Virus record (IMG/VR): IMGVR_UViG_3300042503_000840
Location: 1 to 39,474 of that record
Length of the DNA: 39,474 nt
From: a virus
Direction: 5' to 3' (one strand)
Part shown: one piece after another, positions 1 through 8,423 of the stretch
Layout of the letters: each line of letters starts with the position of its first letter
How positions within the stretch are numbered: position 1 is the stretch's first letter
Program-made: the position numbers and the translations under genes
Notes under the pieces: model-generated
Seen by the model: only the letters and a program-made list of their open reading frames with translations
The model's database searches: none
What the model was told of the DNA's origin: nothing

Positions 1-227
1 GCGGCATCATCGAAACGGGAGTCATCGAGTTTAGGCAATTCGCGGGACTGCATATACGCACCAATCATCACGCCTTGGTGGGTGTAGATGAAGTATCCGA
101 TAAAGCCCAAACAGCCAAGAAGGATGACGACAAACAACTTAAACGGGCTGTCAATGTAGCCAAGAACGGACATGATGCCGTCCTTGATTTGCGATTGCGA
201 TTGCGATGGTTGTTTGTCGTCTGCCAT
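1..227 (-). CDS. Membrane protein of the lysis cassette, 5' part (split by contig end)
   Basis: The gene starts at the ATG at 225-227 and reads leftward off the contig start. It continues in the copy at the other end (39474 down to 38898), because 46-171 equals 39349-39474. The joined protein is about 210 aa. A polar Ser/Gln-rich N-terminus is followed by one strong transmembrane segment (about residues 33-49) and then a soluble domain. It lies between the fibre-assembly gene and Rz, so a holin or lysis-accessory role is possible, but one transmembrane segment with a large soluble domain is not a classic small holin. Bases 1-45 differ from the end copy only by synonymous changes. I do not recognise the family. 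Confidence 0.75.
   Translation of the reverse strand, partial: MADDKQPSQSQSQIKDGIMSVLGYIDSPFKLFVVILLGCLGFIGYFIYTHQGVMIGAYMQSRELPKLDDSRFDDA
46..171. repeat. Terminal overlap, left copy (126 bp, identical to 39349-39474)
   Basis: Bases 46-171 match 39349-39474 exactly. The repeat lies inside the coding sequence of the membrane protein. Bases 1-45 align to 39304-39348 with 11 mismatches, all silent. This fits an assembly overlap that closes a circular or permuted genome, with a strain variant at the very start, better than a physical T7-type terminal repeat. Confidence 0.9.
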
Positions 228-229
228 GA

Positions 230-547
230 TTAGATAAGCGACAAGGCTTCTTCTTCGGTCAGGCCGAGCGCCTTTAGCTTTGCGATGGCTGAATCTCTTG
301 TCGCCTTTTTAGCCGCTTCGGCTTGTGCGATTGCTGGGTCCACTGGAGGTGCGACATACGCAGCAATTGCGCCGTACTTACCAGCGGTGGCATCGGCGTG
401 AATCTGCCGACCCCAAGGCTCTGAGTCTTTAGCGTTGGCTAGAAACGGCACCTCACGGTCCAACTCAACAAACTTAACTGTGAGTTTGATTAAGGTGTTG
501 GCTGCGTCTGCGTACACAGGGTCTTTTGCTGATTCAATAGTTCTCAT
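230..547 (-). CDS. Tail fibre assembly-like protein
   Basis: A 105-aa protein immediately downstream of the two collagen-like fibre genes and two bases from the next gene, with an AGGAG Shine-Dalgarno in the 21-bp gap upstream. The middle section (about residues 30-66), with the order 'PFLANAKDSEP.GRQIHADATAGKYGAIAAYV', resembles the core of caudoviral tail-fibre assembly chaperones, where a 'DpepwGreiy...aGeyG.ia.y' pattern recurs. The C-terminal 40 residues are Ala/Lys/Glu-rich and probably helical. Such proteins assist folding or attachment of adjacent fibres and are not usually part of the virion. Position and motif agree; the exact family is inferred. Confidence 0.65.
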   Translation of the reverse strand: MRTIESAKDPVYADAANTLIKLTVKFVELDREVPFLANAKDSEPWGRQIHADATAGKYGAIAAYVAPPVDPAIAQAEAAKKATRDSAIAKLKALGLTEEEALSLI

Positions 548-568
548 GTAAATCTCCTGATTTAAAAG

Positions 569-1222
569 TTAAGCAACCCTAGTTGCAGGTCCCACGACAT
601 ATGCGTCAAACTCGCCATGCACACACCACATATGTGGGCCATCCCAGCGCCAAGTGCCGGGGAGCGCAAAATCCGCGTCAGACGCATACGCTCCGTTCTG
701 CCACCACCACATTGGGCTTACTACGGTGTATTGGTCTTGTGGGTAGTGCATCTGATACACACTAGTACCAACTTCGTTGGGGTAAAGATTTGCGCTACCT
801 CCGTTATCAGTTCCCTTGATGGGGAACGAAACAAGAAGGCTTGCGCCAAGCGATCCTGCCCCCGCAGTACCACCTGTGGGGCCTTGTGGGCCTTGTGGAC
901 CCGCTGGGCCTTGTGCGCCTTGTGGTCCGGGGACTTGTGAGTCTGCCCCCGTAGGACCTTGGGGACCCTGTGCGCCTTGAGGCCCCGGGACTGTTGAGTC
1001 AGCCCCCGCGGGGCCTTGTGGTCCGACAGAGCCTTGAGGTCCCGCAATCCCGTCTGCACCTGCTGGTCCCGGCGCACCGTTTGCTCCCGCTGCGCCTTGT
1101 GGCCCCGGAGGTCCCGCATCGCCTTGAGGACCCGCAGGTCCTTGCGGTCCGGGTACTAAGTCCGTGCTTTCAAGCACCGCGACCCTGCACTCTAGGTCGG
1201 CTAAGTTTCTAGTTTTGGTCAT
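569..1222 (-). CDS. Short collagen-like fibre protein
   Basis: 217 aa. Residues 1-22 look like a short trimerising coiled coil ([13 protein letters not shown]). About residues 23-122 are Gly-X-Y collagen repeats rich in GPQGPAG and GADS interruptions. Residues 123-217 form a Trp-rich C-terminal head. This head shares GTWRW and a VVGPA.RVA terminus with the C-terminus of the long fibre upstream, so the two genes carry related receptor-binding or capping domains. It lacks the N-terminal virion-attachment domain of the long fibre, so it may bind to that fibre or be a side fibre. AAGGAA Shine-Dalgarno upstream. Expressed in the late operon; the role in host recognition is inferred. Confidence 0.75.
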   Translation of the reverse strand: MTKTRNLADLECRVAVLESTDLVPGPQGPAGPQGDAGPPGPQGAAGANGAPGPAGADGIAGPQGSVGPQGPAGADSTVPGPQGAQGPQGPTGADSQVPGPQGAQGPAGPQGPQGPTGGTAGAGSLGASLLVSFPIKGTDNGGSANLYPNEVGTSVYQMHYPQDQYTVVSPMWWWQNGAYASDADFALPGTWRWDGPHMWCVHGEFDAYVVGPATRVA

Positions 1223-1249
1223 GCTGATTTCCTTGATGGAGACTGTTTG

Positions 1250-4006
1250 TTAAGCGACTCTGACTGCTGGCCCCACTACGGTCGATGGCAGTGCCCCAGC
1301 GAGTGCAGCGGTTGACGGTCCCAACCACCGCCATGTACCGGATAACAACTCCCCACCGTAACTTGAGTTACCAGCTTCGATGGTGTACGCTCGCGTGGTT
1401 GCGGCAAAATCCACATTCGGACCCACGTTCACATAAGGTGGGAGGTCAACCCTAACCATCACACACATACCAATTGCGTCATACGTGTTGGCTGCACCGC
1501 CAGCAGGACCTTGTGGGCCTTGTGGCCCGGGCGCACCATCTAATCCGTTTGCGCCAGCGGGACCTTGGGGACCCGCAGCGCCATCTAAGCCGTTCGCACC
1601 AGCAGGACCCTGTGCGCCATCCAAACCAGCAGGGCCTTGAGGACCCGCAGCACCGTCCAATCCGGCGGGACCTTGGGGACCCGCAGCACCATCTAAACCA
1701 GCAGGCCCTTGTGGCCCGGGAACTTGTGAATCTAAGCCAGCAGGTCCTTGTGGCCCGGCGGCACCGTCTAAACCATTTGCGCCAGCGGGTCCTACTTCGC
1801 CCTGTATTCCCTGTGGACCAACAGCACCGTCTAAACCAGCGGGACCTTGAGGACCAGCAGGGCCAACTTCGCCCTGTATGCCTTGTGGTCCTGCGGCTCC
1901 GTCTAATCCTGCGGGGCCTTGGGGTCCAACTTCACCTTGAATGCCTTGAGGGCCAGCGGGTCCAGCCACAGTAGAGTCTGCGCCAGCAGGACCCGCAGGA
2001 CCAACTTCGCCTTGAATGCCTTGAGGACCAGCGGGTCCCGCCACAGTAGAGTCTGCGCCAGCAGGACCCGCAGGACCCACCTCGCCTTGAAGTCCTTGGG
2101 GGCCTTGTGGTCCGGGAACGGTTGAATCAGCACCAGCGGGACCTGCGTCACCCTGCGGTCCTGCGGGGCCTACCGCGCCATCTGCGCCAGCGGGGCCTGT
2201 TGGACCTGCGTCACCTGTGTCACCTTTCGGGCCTGCGGGACCGACTGCCCCGTCAACACCCGCTGCGCCCGTGTCGCCTTTTGGTCCCGCAACACCGTCA
2301 GCACCAGCAGGACCCTGTGGACCAACTGGACCTGCGGGGCCTTGGATTGGTCCGGCATTAACCCAACCGCTCCCCTCCCAGAGCCAGAGGTCTGGGCCGA
2401 TGATGTAACCCTCACCGGGGTTTGCAGAGGCAGGGAGTTCGCTCTCGCTTTCAAGATGTCCTTTAATGACAAGACCAGCGCCATCCACACCAGCAGGACC
2501 TATTGGACCCTGCGGTCCGGGCACTGTTGAGTCTGCACCAGCGGGTCCTTGGGGTCCGATTTCACCTTGAATACCCTGCGCTCCGGGAGCACCGTCAGCA
2601 CCAGCAGGTCCAATAGGTCCGGCAGGTCCGACCTCACCTTGTGGACCCGCAGGACCCTGTGGTCCTGTCTCACCTTGTGGCCCGGGGACTGTTGAGTCTG
2701 CACCTGTTAATCCTTGGGGACCAGTCTCACCTTGTGGGCCAGTCTCACCGCGTGGGCCAACCTCACCTTGAGGGCCAGTCAGACCAATTGGGCCTGCTGG
2801 GCCTGCTGGACCTGTCTCGCCTTGTGGCCCAACCTCGCCTTGAATGCCTTGTGGACCAGCGGGTCCCGTTTCTCCAGTCAGTCCTTGAGGGCCTACGGGA
2901 CCCTGTGGCCCAACATCTCCTGTTTGACCAGTAGGACCCGCAGCACCTTGTGGTCCTGTCGCGCCCATCTCACCCGCAGGACCTTGTGGTCCGGGGATGT
3001 AAGACGCAGGACCCGCCGCACCAGTTTCTCCGGTAGCGCCTTGAGGACCCTGCTCTCCTTGAGGACCGCGTTCGCCTTGCAGTCCAGCAGCGCGTGTGAC
3101 TTCAACGAACGACACGACAGCACCCGCAGGAACCGGAGCGCCAAAGGTGACTGAGGTGGAGTCGGTTTGTTGAAAGTTCGGGGTGTAGATACCGTCGATG
3201 AAACCAATCAAGCCGCCCGCTTCGTATCCGAATGTTTGACCCGCTTGGTCTAGTCCTGTGAATACAGTCTGCCCTTCGGTTGCTGTAAACACAAAAGATG
3301 TGAGTGGTGGGCCATCAAGCGATGTCATCCCCGGAGGACCCATCGGACCCTCTGGACCTGTTGGACCGGAGACAGCGGTGAGTTCGATTACGAGCAACGA
3401 ACTGCCATCGCAATCCGTTGGCTGGGTAAGCGTGATGGTGGCGTTGTTAGTAAAAATGTAGTCATCGCCCGGAGCCAAGAGCGCACCGTTTAGGCTCACC
3501 ATCGTGGCTGACGCAACGTAGTTAAGCACCACGCCGTTCAAATCCGCGCCAGAGAAAACTGTCTGCCCAAGCGTGGACGCGAACTCCCACGTTGTGAGGA
3601 CACCGCGACCTACACGCGCATCCACATACGAACGATTAACCACGGAGGTGGCGGATACTGGAGCGCCCGTCACATTCATGTCAATGCCGGGGGGTACTGA
3701 GACAGCACCGTGTTGATAAACAAAAACAGTCTTGCCGCCCACCGTGACGCACATCGCGCCATCGGGGCGACGATACAGACCTGTTCGTGCATCGCGTGTA
3801 AAGCGCAGACCGGGGGCTGTCTCTGTACCATCAATCAGGCTTACAGGACCCACGAATGGCGCGGTGCCATCACGGGGCATACTTGCGGTCAATGCCGCAG
3901 CGATGTCATCCATCGTGGTGTTCGCCCAATCGGACGTGATGGTCGAGCCTGTCTCAACTGGATTACCGTCTGGAAGCGAGTACGTTCCTGCTTGATTACG
4001 TGGCAT
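1250..4006 (-). CDS. Long collagen-like tail fibre protein
   Basis: 918 aa. Residues 1-110 look like a virion-attachment domain (the 'GLRFTRDARTGLYRR' region resembles N-terminal domains of podoviral fibres). Residues 140-212 and 240-305 are two related beta-type modules, each with a '(L/E)GQTVF.G' start. Collagen-like Gly-X-Y repeats run from about 309 to 515, are interrupted by a short 'GWVNAGPIQGPAG' module (about 515-560), and resume to about 825. The last 90 residues form a globular head ending VVGPAVRVA, homologous to the head of the short fibre. AGGAG Shine-Dalgarno overlaps the end of the upstream gene. Collagen-type phage fibres are stiff trimers that carry receptor-binding tips. Repeat number could vary between relatives. 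Confidence 0.85.
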   Translation of the reverse strand: MPRNQAGTYSLPDGNPVETGSTITSDWANTTMDDIAAALTASMPRDGTAPFVGPVSLIDGTETAPGLRFTRDARTGLYRRPDGAMCVTVGGKTVFVYQHGAVSVPPGIDMNVTGAPVSATSVVNRSYVDARVGRGVLTTWEFASTLGQTVFSGADLNGVVLNYVASATMVSLNGALLAPGDDYIFTNNATITLTQPTDCDGSSLLVIELTAVSGPTGPEGPMGPPGMTSLDGPPLTSFVFTATEGQTVFTGLDQAGQTFGYEAGGLIGFIDGIYTPNFQQTDSTSVTFGAPVPAGAVVSFVEVTRAAGLQGERGPQGEQGPQGATGETGAAGPASYIPGPQGPAGEMGATGPQGAAGPTGQTGDVGPQGPVGPQGLTGETGPAGPQGIQGEVGPQGETGPAGPAGPIGLTGPQGEVGPRGETGPQGETGPQGLTGADSTVPGPQGETGPQGPAGPQGEVGPAGPIGPAGADGAPGAQGIQGEIGPQGPAGADSTVPGPQGPIGPAGVDGAGLVIKGHLESESELPASANPGEGYIIGPDLWLWEGSGWVNAGPIQGPAGPVGPQGPAGADGVAGPKGDTGAAGVDGAVGPAGPKGDTGDAGPTGPAGADGAVGPAGPQGDAGPAGADSTVPGPQGPQGLQGEVGPAGPAGADSTVAGPAGPQGIQGEVGPAGPAGADSTVAGPAGPQGIQGEVGPQGPAGLDGAAGPQGIQGEVGPAGPQGPAGLDGAVGPQGIQGEVGPAGANGLDGAAGPQGPAGLDSQVPGPQGPAGLDGAAGPQGPAGLDGAAGPQGPAGLDGAQGPAGANGLDGAAGPQGPAGANGLDGAPGPQGPQGPAGGAANTYDAIGMCVMVRVDLPPYVNVGPNVDFAATTRAYTIEAGNSSYGGELLSGTWRWLGPSTAALAGALPSTVVGPAVRVA

Positions 4007-4011
4007 ATCAA

Positions 4012-6051
4012 TTACTCCTGTGTTTGTTCAGATTGGCGCTGTCTGTAAAGTTCGATCAACGCTTGGCCCATGCCGATGCCACCTACGTCACCGCCCTTGC
4101 GCAAAGCCTTTGATGTTGCCTTCTGCGCATTTGGGAACATTTCCCCGAGCGCGTACTTACGCGTGGGCGTAGTGCTTGTTAAAAGCGCGTGCGCGGAAAG
4201 CGGTAACGTCCAAGGCGACCAGTAATTTGCCCCGCCGAAAAGGAGCGCAGCTAGTCCCATGCGTCCAGCCGAGCCAGAGTCAGGGTATGTGCCGCCTAGC
4301 ACCTCGTTTGCATCTTTGGAAAACGCTTGGCTTGGTAAAGTACCCGCACCAAACGGCGTTTCGTTTCCGTTTTTCAAAGCGTTATTGCGAAGTGCGGAGG
4401 CGTACTCGCCGGGGGTAAACACGCCACCCCTCTGGTTTGCCGCGGTTGCGGATCGCGATGCAAGCTGCGCGGGTTTGTACGCCGCGTAGTCGCTCTGCAC
4501 CTTTCTCCAATCAATGAGGTCGTTAACCGAATTGAGGCCCTGATTTTGCAAACCATCATCAATCGCGCTTAACGAGTCTCTGAACAAAGGTGCTGCCGCG
4601 GATACCAATGGATCATTAGACTTTGAAAAACTCGCTCTCTGCTTGCGCACATACTCGCGCAGCCGAGCCACGGACCTACCATCAATAAGCGCGGGGTCCA
4701 TGCCTGCTGCGGGGGCGGCTCCTGCTTGAGCGTAACCACCCGCACCGCTTGATGCGCCACCCAATGGGCCTACGTTAGTACCTGCACCGCCGCCTGTGTA
4801 TGCGCCCACTCCAGTGTCACCAGACACGGTAAACCCCGGCGTGGTCGATTGAGATGCAGGAGGAACCCCTCTGACACCAGCGCCTTGCGTGCCGTGGAAC
4901 TGAACTGGTCCAAGGTTGTGCGCGGTTCTAAAGTCGTTCATGCTGTCGGTGAACATATTGATCGCTGTACGATTGGCTACATTGTTACGTAGCGAATCGC
5001 TCATCGCTTGCATGAAAGCTGGGTCGTTCATATTGAATGAAAGGGGTGCTTCGGTCGTACGAAAACGAGTGTTAAACCCGTTGTCGATCATTCCTATTGC
5101 ATCACTTCCGATTTCATCGCCAACATTTATACCGCTTCGACGAAGTGCTGCCGAATTAAATTCCTTGTTTACTTGTCTGCGGCCCCGCGATAGAAAATCC
5201 CCCGCTACGGGCAAAGATGACAGCTTATCTTCAAAGTATTTAAACGCTCCGCCCTTAGCTTGACCCATCGTTGGGTAAATGCCATCGTCAATGAGACGCT
5301 GCGCGGCTGGAGTGATTTTTTGTACGGGTTGGGCAAGGTGCGAAAGCGCGGCACCCACATGGGTCCCAAGCATTTGACCACCGCCCGCAAACGCGGCGTT
5401 AAGGCCGCGGTCCCGACCATCGCCGGGAGTTTGCAATCCTGCGATACCCGCTTGGGTCAAAGTGTTGGCGAGTAGTCCTGCGCCTTTGATCGGACCCATC
5501 GCGATACCATCGCGGCCTTGGCCCAGTGCCTCGCCTAAGTTCGCCATCCAGCTATTCTGGTCAACGAACTTTTTACCTTCAGCGAGTTTGGCAGCGCGGG
5601 ACTCTTTGTATGTCAATCCAGTCACGGGGCTTGGCTTGGTGTCGTCCATGCCGATAGCGGAGAACGCTTTGTCAACAAGCTGCTCCATGCCTTCGGTGGC
5701 TAGGCGGCGGCCTTGTTTAAAGCCCCCGATAATTTGACGTGGCGCATCGAGCACACCCGCCAACGTCTTAAAACCAACGCCCGCGTCTCTGTGGCGAACT
5801 TCCATGTTCCTGAGAAACTGCTCATCAGTGTGCCTGCCGAGCGCCCTTCCAACAGGCAAAAGTAGAGCATCTTCGATCCGGGTGCCGAAACCACCCCCGC
5901 TCAGGCCATAGGCTTCATGCTTTTCGATAATATTTGCGTAGGCCTGCGCGACAGCTTCTTCGCCGTTGGCTACCGCGTTGGCGTAAGCCGTGCGGTAGTC
6001 CCTACGTTTTGCAAAGTACGCATCTATCTGTGCTTTTTTATCGTTTGCCAT
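4012..6051 (-). CDS. Large internal virion/ejection protein candidate
   Basis: 679 aa, not confidently recognised. The N-terminal 50 residues are charged and helical. The middle contains basic helical stretches and a Gly/Ala-rich low-complexity linker at about 430-465. A hydrophobic segment at about 600-635 (GLAALLFGGANYWSPWTLPLSAHALL) could insert in a membrane. It sits between the M23-domain protein and the tail fibre, the usual place of podoviral internal core or ejection proteins that form the DNA-delivery channel, so that role is inferred from context and composition. Nearly abutting neighbours on both sides indicate one transcript. No catalytic motif is visible. Confidence 0.6.
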   Translation of the reverse strand: MANDKKAQIDAYFAKRRDYRTAYANAVANGEEAVAQAYANIIEKHEAYGLSGGGFGTRIEDALLLPVGRALGRHTDEQFLRNMEVRHRDAGVGFKTLAGVLDAPRQIIGGFKQGRRLATEGMEQLVDKAFSAIGMDDTKPSPVTGLTYKESRAAKLAEGKKFVDQNSWMANLGEALGQGRDGIAMGPIKGAGLLANTLTQAGIAGLQTPGDGRDRGLNAAFAGGGQMLGTHVGAALSHLAQPVQKITPAAQRLIDDGIYPTMGQAKGGAFKYFEDKLSSLPVAGDFLSRGRRQVNKEFNSAALRRSGINVGDEIGSDAIGMIDNGFNTRFRTTEAPLSFNMNDPAFMQAMSDSLRNNVANRTAINMFTDSMNDFRTAHNLGPVQFHGTQGAGVRGVPPASQSTTPGFTVSGDTGVGAYTGGGAGTNVGPLGGASSGAGGYAQAGAAPAAGMDPALIDGRSVARLREYVRKQRASFSKSNDPLVSAAAPLFRDSLSAIDDGLQNQGLNSVNDLIDWRKVQSDYAAYKPAQLASRSATAANQRGGVFTPGEYASALRNNALKNGNETPFGAGTLPSQAFSKDANEVLGGTYPDSGSAGRMGLAALLFGGANYWSPWTLPLSAHALLTSTTPTRKYALGEMFPNAQKATSKALRKGGDVGGIGMGQALIELYRQRQSEQTQE

Positions 6052-6055
6052 CGCC

Positions 6056-8038
6056 CTATCTCCGAAGTCGGCGTTTTAAGTCCGCGTCAATTTCGTCTGG
6101 AGTTGGGTTCTTTGGGTCTTTGAATGGCGAGGGGCGATTCCCTGTTGCCATAGGCAAAGCAGACGGTGGCGCGGCGGTTTGGGGGGTTGCCGCGGAGCCA
6201 CCGGAGAGCTGTCGATTAGCTGCTGCGATGAAGGCTGGACCGTACTTAGATTGTAGCTCAATAGCAAACTTACGCGCACCTTCTAGCTTGTTCAAAATCG
6301 TCTGCGGATTGTCCTTTTCCGTGATTAAAAACTCACTCGCACGCGCTGCTTCGCCAAGCGATTGCGCGGCACCAAAGAGGCGACTCATTTCCTCGGCGGA
6401 GTCCTTCATAATCCGAGCACGCAGCGCCATGTTCTCTGGCGTATTTGTCATCGAGGTAATTTGGTTAGCGACACCTTGTGGCAGATAGCTATGGACTGAG
6501 TTTGTTAACAAATCAAACGCACCCGGATTCTTTTCAATCTCAGCTTTTAACTCTCCTGCTTTTTTCGCACTGTGAATTAAAGTTTTAGCTTCTTCAGTCC
6601 CTTTGCGGAAAGCCACCTCATCAATCACACCTTTCGATGGGTCGTAAGTGTGGAATCCATCATGGCGCTGCACAAACAACATACCGTTAGTCGGACCCGG
6701 TTTCGTCACACGCAAAACCATATCGCCTGTGTCGCTCGTAAACCCTTCAGTTTTGTGCTCAGGTATTTGAGTCGCCACGCGAGATACAAAAGGCGCAGGC
6801 GCACCGGGCGCGGCACCCGGTGGTGTTTCCACTGGAGGCGGAGCGACCACAGGTGGAGCCACTGGAGGCGCTGCCACTGGAGGTGCTGCCACTGGAGGTG
6901 CTGGGGGCTGCGGTGCGCCCGGGGGCACAGGCACACCAACCGGAGCACGAGGGCCTGTGGGCGTAGTGATTGGGGGCGTGAGAGTTGGCGTAGGGGTGTT
7001 GGTTGTGGGCTGCGGTTGGTCCGCCCACCGGATTTGACCGTTGTTTTGGGCATCGTCTGCGCGACCATCCGCTTTAATTTTAAGTTCAAGCCCTCTAACA
7101 GCTAACCAGTTATTGATGATGTTTTGTTGCTGATCGTTGTTCAAACGGTCCCACTGGTTTTGAAGGCCAGCGGCTTGGATGTATTGCGTAAACTGTTGAG
7201 TTTGGGCCGCTTGCTGTTGGCGAATCGCATCGCTCTGAGCGCGTTGGGACAGCCCGAGTGCGAGTTCAAGCACTTTCTGATTGCGCTTGACATCGCCCAC
7301 AGGGTTTCTAACAAAACCACCTGTGTTCGGGTCGTAGAAACCTTCCTCGCCAATAGCCTGTGGATTGAGCGCCTCTTGACCGTCTTTGTACATTGAGCCA
7401 CCAAGAACCGCCATACCCTTGTCGCCAGAGAGCATCGCGCCCATCGCGAGTGGCAAGTTGTTAACTCGACGCTGCGCATTTTGCTGCATCATCGCCATCA
7501 ATTCGGGTGTGGGCTTTGCTTGCGGAATCAACGCCTGTGTTTGGCGCACGTAATCTTCCATCGCCAACGGTGGCGCACCTGTCGCTAGTGGTAATGCAGT
7601 GTTCATATTCGGGCCTCCTAAATTTTGTGTCGGCGCAGCTTGTGGGCCTGTTGCGAATTGGGTAGGTGCGCGACCACCAACGGACGCAAGAAGTGGACGC
7701 GGGTCCATCGGGCGACCACTCTGGTCGTGATGCTCAAAGTGCAAATGTGGGCCTGTTGAACGCCCTGTGGAACCCGCCAAGCCGATCTCGTCCCCACGTT
7801 TGACTCGTTGACCCTCACCCCGCGAGATGATGCCTGCGTGGGCGTAGCGGCCTGTCGTGCCATCGTCATGCAAGATGTCAACGAAATTGCCGTAGCCATT
7901 CGGATCGTTTGAGATTCTCTTAATCACGCCATCTTGTTTGGCGTTAATCATCTCGTTCATGCCGTAAGGCAAGTCGATGCCATCGTGGCGCTCAAACTGC
8001 CCCGGGAAAAATGGGTTGCGGCGAATGTTCCAAGACAT
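6056..8038 (-). CDS. Internal virion protein with N-terminal M23 (LytM-type) peptidase domain
   Basis: 660 aa. The first 115 residues form an M23 metallopeptidase domain: the zinc ligands H18 and D22 (HDGID), H67 in YAHAG, and H98/H100 in GPHLHFEH are all present, as in lysostaphin/LytM enzymes that cut peptidoglycan cross-bridges. A Pro/Ala-rich linker (roughly residues 360-420) follows, then a helical C-terminal region. Lying among structural genes and far from the GH19 endolysin, it most likely makes a local hole in the cell wall during DNA entry rather than lysing the cell. Gln-rich helical segments in the middle suit an internal core protein. The domain call is strong; the entry role is inference. 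Confidence 0.8.
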   Translation of the reverse strand: MSWNIRRNPFFPGQFERHDGIDLPYGMNEMINAKQDGVIKRISNDPNGYGNFVDILHDDGTTGRYAHAGIISRGEGQRVKRGDEIGLAGSTGRSTGPHLHFEHHDQSGRPMDPRPLLASVGGRAPTQFATGPQAAPTQNLGGPNMNTALPLATGAPPLAMEDYVRQTQALIPQAKPTPELMAMMQQNAQRRVNNLPLAMGAMLSGDKGMAVLGGSMYKDGQEALNPQAIGEEGFYDPNTGGFVRNPVGDVKRNQKVLELALGLSQRAQSDAIRQQQAAQTQQFTQYIQAAGLQNQWDRLNNDQQQNIINNWLAVRGLELKIKADGRADDAQNNGQIRWADQPQPTTNTPTPTLTPPITTPTGPRAPVGVPVPPGAPQPPAPPVAAPPVAAPPVAPPVVAPPPVETPPGAAPGAPAPFVSRVATQIPEHKTEGFTSDTGDMVLRVTKPGPTNGMLFVQRHDGFHTYDPSKGVIDEVAFRKGTEEAKTLIHSAKKAGELKAEIEKNPGAFDLLTNSVHSYLPQGVANQITSMTNTPENMALRARIMKDSAEEMSRLFGAAQSLGEAARASEFLITEKDNPQTILNKLEGARKFAIELQSKYGPAFIAAANRQLSGGSAATPQTAAPPSALPMATGNRPSPFKDPKNPTPDEIDADLKRRLRR

Positions 8039-8047
8039 GGTGTTAGC

Positions 8048-8419
8048 CTAATTAAGAACTTGGGGTCCAATCGTCTCGCCGAGCATCTGCCCTGCTGGCA
8101 CACCACCGCCAAGCGCATTGGCCTGCATCTGCTGCATGAATTGCTTTTTCATATCCATGTTTTGACGATACTGATACGCGCCAAGACCTTGCTTGACTGC
8201 GCCATCGAGCGATTGGGTCCATGAGGGAGGCACAAAACGGTCGCCCACCATACGCCCACCGGGCTGGTCTGTCGTCATCAGTTCTTTGACCAAACCGCTG
8301 TCATTCATCTGCGCCAAGGCTGCGGCTAATTGCCACTGGTCAATCGACTGTTGGGGCTTCACACCAAAGCCTTGAAAGCCTTGTGTATTTGGGTCAGCAG
8401 GATTTGTTGGGGTTGTCAT
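8048..8419 (-). CDS. Hypothetical late protein, 123 aa
   Basis: A small protein between the S74-domain protein and the M23-domain protein, spaced nine bases from the latter. It is Gln/Met-rich with a helical C-terminus (MDMKKQFMQQMQANAL) and no cysteines, signal peptide or membrane segment. Its position suggests a minor structural or internal virion protein. I do not recognise the family. The coding call rests on tight spacing, operon orientation and uninterrupted frame. Confidence 0.6.
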   Translation of the reverse strand: MTTPTNPADPNTQGFQGFGVKPQQSIDQWQLAAALAQMNDSGLVKELMTTDQPGGRMVGDRFVPPSWTQSLDGAVKQGLGAYQYRQNMDMKKQFMQQMQANALGGGVPAGQMLGETIGPQVLN

Positions 8420-8423
8420 GTTC

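Noticed and set aside
46-171. A physical T7-type direct terminal repeat
   Set aside because: The repeat lies inside a coding gene, is short, and the flanking bases at one end align to a diverged copy; an assembly overlap explains it better. Packaging-end mapping would decide.
569-4006. A diversity-generating retroelement acting on the fibre heads
   Set aside because: No reverse transcriptase gene or template repeat was seen in the window.
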